Shown: positions 1 through 5,843, counted from the stretch's first letter. The stretch is DNA of 6,794 bases from JBGTCY01 sp041748615 (GCA_041748615.1 JBGTCY010000187.1:1-6794), one strand, 5' to 3'. Made by a program: numbers and translations. Notes: a model not told the origin generated them from the sequence alone.

Positions 1-243
1 ATCTTTTTTGGCAAACTCCGTGAGAAAACTTTTCACCGCAGTCAATTTTCCGGTGCCCGGTTGTCCGGAAACATAAACATTGAATCCCTGCGCCCGCATC
101 CCCAATCCCAGCAGCAAAGCATTCATCGCCCGCTGCTGACCGATGATGGTTTTCAGTGGCTTTAAATCGTCAATCGTTTTACAACTCAAATTTTGGAGTT
201 CAACTTTTCGCCTTGCCTGTTGTGCGGTAATTTTTTTAATCAT
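1..243 (-). CDS. Lon-related AAA+ ATP-dependent protease, N-terminal part (runs off left edge)
   Basis: The 81 codons seen start at an ATG at 241-243 and are cut by the window edge. The reading shows an N-terminal helix rich in K/Q/R, then IIGQQRAMNALLLGLGMRA (residues 33-51), then GFNVYVSGQPGTGKLTAVKS (residues 53-72). The pattern 'IGQ-RA-A-GL----GFN-YVSG-PGTGK' is typical of the Lon-related AAA_32 family, in which an ATPase module precedes a C-terminal Lon-type Ser-Lys protease domain. That C-terminal part lies outside the window, so protease activity is inferred from the family and not seen. The Walker A lysine is K66; the next residue is Leu instead of the usual Ser/Thr. Family members are cytoplasmic proteins of several hundred residues. 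No clear ribosome-binding site or -7 box is seen upstream. A different AAA+ protein is possible but less likely. Confidence 0.82.
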   Translation of the reverse strand, partial: MIKKITAQQARRKVELQNLSCKTIDDLKPLKTIIGQQRAMNALLLGLGMRAQGFNVYVSGQPGTGKLTAVKSFLTEFAKKD

Positions 244-372
244 CCTGAAGTATTTGTTGTTTTTAATGGTGTGAAGATAAAGAGAGATTGTAAAAGTGGT
301 AGCATCTTATCCGGAATGTAAGATTTCTATTCACGATTGACCAACTAAAATTTTGATTTGGGCTTAAAAGCG

Positions 373-513
373 CAATTGACGATTAACGAATGACGATTAA
401 CGATTGACGATTAACGATTGACGATTGACGAATTAACGAATGACGATTATCGATTAACAATTAACAATTAACAATTAACGATTATGGATTAACGAATGAC
501 GATTAACGATTGA
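373..513. repeat. Degenerate 7-base tandem array (about 20 units)
   Basis: Twenty consecutive units follow the pattern CGATTRA, with variants CGAATGA, CAATTAA, CGATTAT and GGATTAA. The only break in phase is one 8-base unit at 429-436. An isolated unit lies at 334-340. The array fills most of the 352-base gap (244-595) between the Lon-related gene and the decayed surface-protein fragment. Nothing else convincing is seen in that gap apart from a weak stem (AGGCT/AGCCT, 576-597) at the fragment's stop codon. A 7-base period cannot encode a simple peptide repeat, and all frames are quickly stopped. The array therefore looks like noncoding slippage-prone DNA, not a gene or a CRISPR. Confidence 0.9.
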
Positions 514-595
514 AGTTTGAAAAGTAGGCAGAGGAAATATTCACTCGTGGGATGCGAGCGGAGGCGGAGTTTGAGAGGCTTTATTTCACGACAGC

Positions 596-835
596 CTATT
601 TCTGAATCAGTAGTTTTTTTGTCCCATAATATTTGTTGGAAGCAACCCGAACCAAATAAAATCCACTTGACCAAGTGGTCGTTGAGATTTTGACTACTTG
701 CTGTTGGATTGATTCGGAAATATTATAGATTACTTTGCCGGTGGCGTCATAAATGGTAATTGAAACATGCTGGCTCGAAGGCAGCAATAGTTCGATATTC
801 ACCTCATCGGCAGCAGGATTCGGATAGATGGTAAA
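596..835 (-). other. Type IX secretion C-terminal sorting domain (type A)
   Basis: The last roughly 79 residues before the stop form a complete type A sorting domain. It opens with FTIYPNPAADEVNIEL, continues with VSITIYDATGKVIYN and WSSGFYLVRVASN, and ends YYGTKKLLIQK. The YPNP opening, the 'DATGKV' turn, the 'G-Y-V-V' strand and the basic 'KLLI-K' end are the family hallmarks. In an intact protein this domain directs export across the outer membrane by the T9SS and is then removed, often with attachment to surface lipopolysaccharide. Here it is joined in frame to decayed sequence, with no in-frame ATG after the TGA at 959-961. A short product could start only at a TTG (872-874) and would lack a signal peptide, so export is not expected. 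Confidence 0.88.
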
Positions 836-1708
836 TCGATTTTCGGGGTTTATGTCTTGAGTTCCCGTAAACAAATTGCCATACGAGCAGGAACCACTTT
901 GGTAAAAATGCAGGGTAGTGTATTCCCGACCTCCAAGGCTGTATTCAGAGTAGAATGATCAGATCCCTTCAATTATTGTATTAATTCTATACATATCGTC
1001 ACTCGGAACTGCCCAGCATAAATCAGTTTCTTTAATCACTCCAAAGTTGGTATCAGTTGCTATTCGCCTGTTTTCACAATACAGGCTTTTTTATTGTAAT
1101 GAAACTTGCCACAGGTCCTCCGGTTTAGAGAAGGATGGCTTTATATAGGTTTCATCCGGTAGTGTTGGGAACACAGGGCTGTCGAGGTCTGTGCTGGAAA
1201 TGTTTCTTGTAACAATGCTGTGACCTCCATCAAAAACATCATTTGATGAGGGATATCTATAATAAATATGCGTAGTTTCCTTAATGGAAAAAAATATCGT
1301 ATTACTGTCAGATGATATTGATTTTGACAAAAACTCCTGATGAATAAATTTGGTAATGGTGATTGCATGCGTTGCATAAACACTAACATCTCCAATACCC
1401 AAATTGTTGCACCCAATTGAATACAAGTCATTACAATAATCAATCTTTCGGTTTCCAGCGGGGTTTAATGTACTTGCCGGTTGGGTGCCGGGCGCAGTTG
1501 CTCCACCACTTGCTGTAATGGTAATTCCTCCGGAAGCAATTTGAGCATCTACAAAATTGCCCAGCGTAGCTCCGGAAGCAATATCATACGTGACCCAAAG
1601 AGATGTTGTGGAACCTGCAATACTTTGTGTAAGCCCTGAGAAAGTGACCGTTGCGGCAGCATTTTGGCCTGAGCCAAGTTGTGTTGCTGTTGCCAATGTT
1701 GAGCCTAC
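596..1708 (-). pseudogene. Decayed T9SS-secreted surface-protein fragment (truncated start, two in-frame stops)
   Basis: One reading frame carries coherent protein sequence from 1708 down to the TAG at 596-598, but stops interrupt it at 1091-1093 (TAA) and 959-961 (TGA). A further TAG at 1709-1711 closes it upstream. The first part (about 1445-1708) includes LWVTYDIASGATLGNFVDAQ followed by TQPASTLNPAGNRKIDYC. It resembles the second half of the BNR-repeat neuraminidase N-terminal type domain common in Bacteroidota surface proteins. A middle segment follows (DYCNDLYSIGCNN..., later ENRRIATDTNFG), and the end is a T9SS sorting domain. There is no ATG start, signal peptide or first half of the domain. 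Because the frame is unchanged across both stops, nonsense mutation explains the breaks better than frameshift. The TGA could derive from a Trp codon (EGI-W-SFYSEYS). Other genes here end in TAA or TGA, which argues against recoding. Two uncorrected sequencing errors remain an alternative. Confidence 0.72.
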
Positions 1709-1711
1709 CTA

Positions 1712-1774
1712 ATGGACAATGGACTATCGTTTATGGACCTTAAACTTTAAACATTAGACCTTATACTTTAAACT
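1712..1774. repeat. Degenerate 7-base tandem array (9 units)
   Basis: Nine units in unbroken 7-base phase read ATGGACA, ATGGACT, ATCGTTT, ATGGACC, TTAAACT, TTAAACA, TTAGACC, TTATACT and TTAAACT. The array begins one base beyond the TAG (1709-1711) that closes the truncated end of the surface-protein fragment. Compared with the array at 373-513, the shared pattern is roughly W-T-N-R-A-C-N, although the units differ. Confidence 0.82.
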
Positions 1775-1780
1775 CCCCTT

Positions 1781-1848
1781 CCTCCCCGGAGGTAAAACAC
1801 CTTTGACGAGCTTCGCTACGAATGCGAACCACGATGTAGTCGTACGAC
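1781..1848. other. Cluster of short GC-rich palindromes
   Basis: Four small inverted repeats are packed into 68 bases: CCTCC/GGAGG (1781-1792, 2-base centre), AGGT/ACCT (1790-1802), TTCGC/GCGAA (1812-1828, 7-base loop) and the perfect palindrome GTCGTACGAC (1839-1848). The patch lies between the 7-base array and the 3' end of the small membrane-protein gene. It could hold that gene's 3' structure, but no U-tract follows, so I do not call a terminator. Confidence 0.35.
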
Positions 1849-1871
1849 AGCAAGCGCCATCATTTCACGAC

Positions 1872-2075
1872 TTAGAAAATATCTATCACTCCTTTGGCGA
1901 TGAGATAAGGAATTAATAAATAGAGGATAGAATCGCGGATGAGATAGAACATGAAGAAACCCACGAGCAGCCACACGCCTCCTTTTTTCACCACGCCTTT
2001 GAAGCCTTCCTGGCGATAGATGGTAGCGTATTTATCCACCCATTTCGGGGTGAGCCATTTGCGAAATCCTTTCAT
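1872..2075 (-). CDS. Small conserved-looking membrane protein, 67 residues
   Basis: The gene starts at an ATG (2073-2075) and stops at TAA (1872-1874). The N-terminal half is basic and soluble-looking (MKGFRKWLTPKWVDKYATIY, then QEGFKGVVKKGG). The C-terminal half, about residues 34-62, is strongly hydrophobic (VWLLVGFFMFYLIRDSILYL and on to YLIA). It is broken only by the R47-D48 pair, so it could be one tilted helix or a short hairpin in the inner membrane. The positive N-terminal side suggests that end is cytoplasmic. I do not recognise a named family and assign no function. It lies 75 bases downstream of the lipoprotein gene on the same strand and might be co-transcribed, although a hairpin at the lipoprotein stop could limit this. 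No good TAnnTTTG box is seen in the gap. Confidence 0.75.
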   Translation of the reverse strand: MKGFRKWLTPKWVDKYATIYRQEGFKGVVKKGGVWLLVGFFMFYLIRDSILYLLIPYLIAKGVIDIF

Positions 2076-2133
2076 CCTGTTTTTTTTGGGGGAATGTGAT
2101 TCATCCGCGCGCAGCGGGAAGGGGTTACTGATT

Positions 2134-2157
2134 GAAACAAACCCGAAGGCTTATTTC
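2134..2157 (-). terminator. UUCG-tetraloop hairpin overlapping the lipoprotein stop codon
   Basis: Read on the minus strand, a 10-base arm (GAAATAAGCC) and its partner (GGTTTGTTTC) close a TTCG loop. All ten positions pair, two of them as G-U. The C(UUCG)G loop is exceptionally stable. The 5' arm contains the TAA stop of the lipoprotein gene. The 3' arm is U-rich but no clean U-tract follows, so it may be a weak terminator, an attenuator before the small membrane-protein gene, or a 3'-end stabiliser. On the plus strand two pairs are lost, so the structure favours minus-strand RNA. Confidence 0.45.
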
Positions 2158-3056
2158 TCAATGATGGGTATCAGCCCGCGTAAACCCATGTCCACCACGT
2201 ATTCACCTTTGAGCGGTTCCCACAGTCCGTTGTCGTTGAAGTCGCGCCATTCAAAACTTTTGTTGATGGAAAGCGAAACGGTGATGATGATATCTTCGGT
2301 TTCGTTGCCGGTGATAGTGAGCGGCTGGCTCTGGAAAGGACCCGTAACCACACAAGAGCCGGGCGGGATGGGCGAAGTAGCCGCAATGGGGTTCGGAACG
2401 GTGGTGCCGGGAGCGGAACCGGTGTCGGCAATCATGGTACTGAAAGCGGTGGTTTCAAATCCCCAGTACCCTTGTTTTTTATTGGCGATGACAATGATTT
2501 CTTTTTCCTTGATTTTGAATTTATCAATGTAGGTGTTGAATCCTACAAACGAGGCGATGGTGGCGTCAAAAGTCTGGTTGATGGAGAATCCGCTGATGGT
2601 GGTATCAACACGCATTTTCACATCATAGTTTTGATAGGCGATCGATACGCGCAGCCATTCATAACTGCCCGCTGGAATTTCTTTGATTGGAATTTCAAAA
2701 AATACTTCCCCGTCATTTTTGATGGCTGCCGCCTGATGGCTGATGGCGTTGCTGCCGCCTTTGGTTGTTTCTGATTGATGAAACAGGATGGCGCCTGAGC
2801 CGATTTGCGTGAGCGCGTTGGGCGCCATTTCAATGTAATGCGCGCTGATTCCATTGAACTTCGGTGATTGCCCAGCATTTCCCGCAGGAATGTTCGCTGG
2901 CAAGCCTATGTTACCAAGGCGAACCTGAGTTGAATCCAATTTGAATTTAAAAATCAAACGGGGTCCGGTGTTTTCATCTTTCTTGCAACCCTGCGTGATG
3001 AAAATGGAAACGAAGGCAATGAGGCTGAGGAGAAATATTTTTTTTATGAAAGACAT
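2151..3056 (-). CDS. Probable surface-exposed lipoprotein of unrecognised family, 301 residues
   Basis: The gene starts at an ATG (3054-3056) and stops at TAA (2151-2153). The N-terminus is a lipoprotein signal: MSFIKK, a hydrophobic core (residues 7-20), then TQGC with the lipid-bearing cysteine at 24. The next residues, K-K-D-E, match the K-(D/E)2 core of the lipoprotein export signal described in Capnocytophaga. This suggests transport to the outer leaflet of the outer membrane. The mature part looks beta-rich and has no recognised catalytic motif. It contains 'FNGISAHYIEMAPNAL' (67-82), a Pro/Gly/Ala-rich stretch (212-235), and near the C-terminus FEWRDFNDNGLWEPLKGEYV (269-288). There D272-x-N-x-N-G-x-x-E280 resembles a calcium-binding loop. 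A perfect TAACTTTG box lies just upstream. The role is unknown. Confidence 0.85.
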   Translation of the reverse strand: MSFIKKIFLLSLIAFVSIFITQGCKKDENTGPRLIFKFKLDSTQVRLGNIGLPANIPAGNAGQSPKFNGISAHYIEMAPNALTQIGSGAILFHQSETTKGGSNAISHQAAAIKNDGEVFFEIPIKEIPAGSYEWLRVSIAYQNYDVKMRVDTTISGFSINQTFDATIASFVGFNTYIDKFKIKEKEIIVIANKKQGYWGFETTAFSTMIADTGSAPGTTVPNPIAATSPIPPGSCVVTGPFQSQPLTITGNETEDIIITVSLSINKSFEWRDFNDNGLWEPLKGEYVVDMGLRGLIPIIEK

Positions 3057-3075
3057 GTATATTTTTTTGCAGGCA

Positions 3076-3083
3076 CAAAGTTA
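3076..3083 (-). promoter_or_regulatory. Bacteroidota -7 promoter box for the lipoprotein gene
   Basis: On the minus strand the sequence reads TAACTTTG, a full match to the Bacteroidota -7 consensus TAnnTTTG. It lies 19 bases upstream of the ATG, which implies a leader of only about 10-15 bases. No clear -33 TTTG is seen at the usual 19-21 base spacing. Confidence 0.55.
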
Positions 3084-3164
3084 AAGGAAATGTTGAAGAG
3101 CGGTTTTAAGCGCTACAAAAAACAAAACTTACTGACAAGATGTGTTTTTTTTAAGCACCCAAAA

Positions 3165-3300
3165 ACAATTCACAAAAAACAAATAATCTTAAATGCTGAA
3201 AAATCAAAATACAAATCAATGCGAATACACTGTTATCTGGACTTGAAGTTTGCTTTTTTGGGTATTGGGATTTATTTGGGATTTGCTTTTTGTGATTTGT
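3165..3300. repeat. Imperfect inverted repeat around a 96-base centre
   Basis: The arm at 3165-3184 (ACAATTCACAAAAAACAAAT) matches the reverse complement of 3281-3300 at 18 of 20 positions. The right arm lies within the 7-base tract at 3260-3305. The element occupies the 332-base gap (3057-3388) between the esterase and lipoprotein genes. No gene is seen in that gap; short open frames there are low-complexity. There is no transposase or clear target duplication, so a miniature mobile element is only a possibility. Confidence 0.5.
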
Positions 3301-3305
3301 AATTT
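3260..3305. repeat. Degenerate 7-base tract
   Basis: The units are GGGTATT, GGGATTT, a 4-base insertion (ATTT), GGGATTT, GCTTTTT, GTGATTT and GTAATTT. The 7-base phase resumes after the insertion. The tract is T/G-rich on the plus strand and lies in the esterase-lipoprotein gap. Confidence 0.6.
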
Positions 3306-3352
3306 CAAGAGTCAATAGAGTAGTTTTTTTCTTGTGGGCAAAAATGAATCCA

Positions 3353-3405
3353 TTGCAAGTCACTTTTGAAATCATTCTTTGAAATCATTCAGTGTTGACT
3401 TGCAA
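3353..3405. repeat. 10-base inverted repeat enclosing a perfect 13-base tandem duplication
   Basis: TTGCAAGTCA (3353-3362) and its exact reverse complement (3396-3405) enclose 33 bases. Two back-to-back copies of TTTGAAATCATTC (3365-3377 and 3378-3390) fill most of that interval. The right arm lies in the last codons of the esterase gene and the second repeat copy overlaps its TGA. In minus-strand RNA the structure would straddle the stop codon. It lacks a U-tract, so I list it as a repeat. Confidence 0.8.
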
Positions 3406-4036
3406 CTGATTTCAGCAGTTCCACTTTCAACTCGTGGACACCATCGAATTGATGCATGTTGACTGAAAGATTTTTTTCGCTCAACATTCGTTGTAGCGCT
3501 TCGCGGTCTTTGTCAGCCACAAAAGGGTCTTTGTCGCCAATGAAATAATGTACAGGATGTGTTTCGCTCAGTGTTTTAAATTTTTCAAAATCAAGGTCAT
3601 CAGGAATGGAGCCGGAGCAAAGCCAAAGCGCGGTGAAGCGGGGATTTTTTAGCGAGAGCCAGCGACAGACCGTTGAGCATCCCTGCGAATATCCAAGTAC
3701 ATGAATGATTGCATCGCTACTGACTTCGTTCGTTACTTTTTCATAGAGCAATTGAAGATAACCGGTGTAATCAATGATTTCATGCTGCCTGTCTTCGCGT
3801 GTCATCCAGGTGGCGCCTACGCTGCCAAAAAATCCTTTGGTATAAAACCGTGATAATCCTTCGGGTGCGACAAAAAGTGTTTCGGGTGAATAGAGTGATT
3901 CAAACTCTTTGATAAACTCGCCAGCTAACTGCGCGTAGCCATGACAAACAATCCAGACTGTTTTGATTTCTTTGGAAATAATTCCGGAAGTGAAAAAGCG
4001 AGCCGTTTTGGGAATGGTGATGTGATGTTCCTGCAT
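3389..4036 (-). CDS. Alpha/beta-hydrolase, phospholipase/carboxylesterase-like, 215 residues
   Basis: The gene starts at an ATG (4034-4036) and stops at TGA (3389-3391). The fold markers are in order and complete. VWIVCHGYAQLAGEF (27-41) gives the oxyanion-hole 'HG' after the third strand. VLGYSQGCSTVCRW (113-126) gives the nucleophile elbow G-Y-S-Q-G with Ser117. HYFIGDKDPFV (163-173) gives the likely catalytic Asp170. DGVHEL (198-203) gives the likely catalytic His201. Length and motif spacing fit the small serine esterase group (Abhydrolase_2 / YpfH-like) that cleaves carboxyl or thioester bonds. The substrate cannot be told from sequence. There is no signal peptide, so it is probably cytoplasmic. 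It stands about 240 bases downstream of the PhoH gene, beyond that gene's terminator, and is therefore probably transcribed alone. Confidence 0.86.
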   Translation of the reverse strand: MQEHHITIPKTARFFTSGIISKEIKTVWIVCHGYAQLAGEFIKEFESLYSPETLFVAPEGLSRFYTKGFFGSVGATWMTREDRQHEIIDYTGYLQLLYEKVTNEVSSDAIIHVLGYSQGCSTVCRWLSLKNPRFTALWLCSGSIPDDLDFEKFKTLSETHPVHYFIGDKDPFVADKDREALQRMLSEKNLSVNMHQFDGVHELKVELLKSVASQH

Positions 4037-4053
4037 AAAAAGAAGTGAGCATG

Positions 4054-4061
4054 CAAGATTA
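4054..4061 (-). promoter_or_regulatory. Possible -7 box for the esterase gene
   Basis: On the minus strand the sequence reads TAATCTTG, which is 7 of 8 positions of TAnnTTTG, 17 bases before the ATG. No -33 TTTG is visible. A different candidate, TTGACA-16 bases-TATTAT (4090-4117), fits the E. coli-type consensus, which Bacteroidota do not normally use. Confidence 0.3.
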
Positions 4062-4161
4062 AATCATTTTGAAGCGGAGTGAGCGGGAAATAATAGGGAC
4101 CGAGGAACGGATGTCAAGGGACACAAACTGAATTTCAATATAATCATCCTGAAATAACGTC

Positions 4162-4197
4162 AAAAAAAAAGGAGCCTACCATTGAACGGCAGACTCC
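4162..4197 (-). terminator. Intrinsic terminator of the PhoH gene
   Basis: Read on the minus strand, GGAGTCTGCC and GGTAGGCTCC form a 10-bp stem (two G-U pairs) around a 7-base loop and are followed by nine U. It lies about 80 bases past the PhoH stop and before the esterase promoter region, so it insulates the two genes. The plus strand has no U-tract on its side of the stem, so termination is directional. Confidence 0.88.
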
Positions 4198-4276
4198 ATG
4201 AAACGAGAAAACTTGCAATAACCTCAATGTAATTAACAATAAAGTCTTTGTCAAGTTTTTTTTAAGGAAAAATATT

Positions 4277-5632
4277 TTACAAATAAGCATTGGCAAGATT
4301 CGCCAGTTCGCTGCGTTCACCTTTTTCAAGGGTGACATGAGCCGCGAGCGGGTTGCTTTTGATGCGGTCAATCAGATAGGACAAGCCGTTACTTTGCGCA
4401 TCAAGATAAGGCGTGTCAATTTGGTGAATGTCACCCATGAACACCATCTTGGTGTCATCGCCCGCGCGGGAGATGATAGTTTTCACTTCATGCGGAGTGA
4501 GGTTTTGAGCTTCGTCCACAATGAAAAAAACTTTCGCGAGACTTCTGCCACGAATGTATGCCAGCGGAGCAATCGCTATTTTTTCATTTTCAAGCATTTC
4601 ATCAATGCGCTTGCCGTTTTTATCATCATGGTGATGCAGGTCTTTGATGAAATTCAGATTGTCCCAATAGGATTGCATGTAAGGGTCAAGCTTTGACTTG
4701 ATGTCACCAGGCAAATAACCGATGTCGCGATTGCTCAACGGAATGATGGGACAGGTGATAAAAATCTGGCGGTAGCTTCTTCTTTGTTCAAGCGCGCTTG
4801 CCATTGCCATCAATGTTTTGCCCGTTCCCGCGACACCCTGAATGGTGACTAACTTGATGTTCGGATTCATCAACGCATGTATCGCGAAGTTTTGTTCCGC
4901 GTTGCGCGGGATGATGCCATAAACGGGTTGTTTGTCAATCCGTTCAATCATGCCCGAACGGGGATTGAAATATCCCATCACCTGCTGACCATTGATGTTC
5001 AGAATGAAAAATTCATTATCCTCAACTTTGTTTAATCCCAACTTCACGGGTGCAATCTCCGAGTTTTCGAACATCTCATTGATGACTTCCGGTGCAACAT
5101 CCTGAAGGATGGTTTTACCCCCGCATAATTGCTTCACATCCTGAATTTTACCGGTTTCATAATCTTCCGCACGGATGTTAAGCGCTTTGGCTTTCAGGCG
5201 CAGGCAAATATCTTTGGAAACAAGAATCACTTTTTTATCTGGATGATGCTTCTGTAATGAAAGAGCCGCGTTCAGAATTTTGTGGTCGTTCTTGTCATCA
5301 TCAAAGATGTGCACGGCATTTTCATGCAACTCAATACCGTTTTCATTTATGGCTACCTTGAACTTCCCTTTATCCGGACCGTTTAGCGGAATCCAGTCGT
5401 TGATAATCGCGTTGGATGAAATTTTATCTATCATCCGGATAAACTCGCGCGCTTCAAAATTGCGCGTGTCGTTTCCTTTCTTGAAGTTGTCCAACTCTTC
5501 AAGCACCTGAATCGGAATTACAATATCATGTTCCTCAAAACTTTTAATTGCGTTGTGGTCATAAAGAATGACAGAGGTATCAAGAACAAAAATTTTCTTG
5601 TCTTTTTGTTTGGAGTTGGATTTTAATTTCAC
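4277..5632 (-). CDS. PIN domain-PhoH family ATPase (PhoH2/YlaK-like), 451 residues
   Basis: The N-terminal PIN nuclease domain (about 13-165) opens with KIFVLDTSVILYD and carries the expected acidic residues D18, E46 (LEELD), D116 (NDHKIL) and D141 (SKDICLRLKA). The C-terminal PhoH ATPase domain (about 240-451) has Walker A G-V-A-G-T-G-K-T (266-273), IGYLPGDI (304-311), Walker B FFIVDEAQNLTP (369-380), MVFMGDIHQID (396-406) and the late arginine R440 in EKGERSELA. PIN-PhoH proteins are cytoplasmic, ATP-dependent RNA-unwinding ribonucleases. All key residues are present, so activity is likely. The start must be the GTG at 5630-5632: a TGA lies in frame 15 bases upstream, and the next in-frame Met is residue 67, inside the PIN domain. 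An out-of-frame ATG 19 bases upstream opens a 23-codon overlapping frame. The neighbours suggest no partner. Confidence 0.95.
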   Translation of the reverse strand: MKLKSNSKQKDKKIFVLDTSVILYDHNAIKSFEEHDIVIPIQVLEELDNFKKGNDTRNFEAREFIRMIDKISSNAIINDWIPLNGPDKGKFKVAINENGIELHENAVHIFDDDKNDHKILNAALSLQKHHPDKKVILVSKDICLRLKAKALNIRAEDYETGKIQDVKQLCGGKTILQDVAPEVINEMFENSEIAPVKLGLNKVEDNEFFILNINGQQVMGYFNPRSGMIERIDKQPVYGIIPRNAEQNFAIHALMNPNIKLVTIQGVAGTGKTLMAMASALEQRRSYRQIFITCPIIPLSNRDIGYLPGDIKSKLDPYMQSYWDNLNFIKDLHHHDDKNGKRIDEMLENEKIAIAPLAYIRGRSLAKVFFIVDEAQNLTPHEVKTIISRAGDDTKMVFMGDIHQIDTPYLDAQSNGLSYLIDRIKSNPLAAHVTLEKGERSELANLANAYL

Positions 5633-5666
5633 CGTGCGCGCGTGTTTTCATGATTGAATGTGATGG

Positions 5667-5674
5667 AAAATTTA
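5667..5674 (-). promoter_or_regulatory. Possible -7 box for the PhoH gene
   Basis: On the minus strand the sequence reads TAAATTTT, 7 of 8 positions of TAnnTTTG, 34 bases before the GTG start. The region is AT-rich, so a chance match is quite possible, and no -33 TTTG is seen. Confidence 0.28.
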
Positions 5675-5843
5675 GACTTAGAAAAACTCTGTTGCAGTCT
5701 TATTTATAAACAACGGGGATGTCAACTGTAGTTATCCCGAAAGAAATGTTAAAAACGAACCGTTTTCGGGTTATTCCATCGGGAAAGGGCATTAAGGGAA
5801 GTTGTCAAAATCACATCCGCAATTTGAACCCGGCATGAGAAGA

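Noticed and set aside
373..513. Short regular repeats as a possible CRISPR array
   Set aside because: Units are 7 bases with no spacers between them, and no cas gene is present.
489..674. A 61-codon minus-strand frame overlapping the sorting domain
   Set aside because: It is out of phase with the clearly recognisable T9SS sorting domain and extends into the 7-base array.
959..1093. Recoding (selenocysteine or reassigned stops) in the surface-protein fragment
   Set aside because: Both a TGA and a TAA would need to be read through, neighbouring genes end normally in these codons, and I see no obvious selenocysteine element.
2020..2532. A 170-codon plus-strand open frame
   Set aside because: It lies antisense to the well-supported lipoprotein and small membrane-protein genes, has no family resemblance, and follows from their codon bias.
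3090..3375. Small open frames on both strands in the esterase-lipoprotein gap
   Set aside because: They are low-complexity, follow the A/T-rich repeat tracts and have no start signals or family resemblance.
4064..4146. A 27-codon minus-strand frame whose start context shares 13 bases (TTCAGGATGATTA) with the Lon-related gene start
   Set aside because: The frame has no coding character, and a 13-base match around an ATG in this AT-rich DNA is weak evidence.
4198..4260. TTGACA-17 bases-TACATT promoter feeding a very short RNA up to the PhoH terminator
   Set aside because: Bacteroidota vegetative promoters use TTTG/TAnnTTTG, the match lies in an AT-rich 3' untranslated region, and the implied RNA is little more than the terminator itself.
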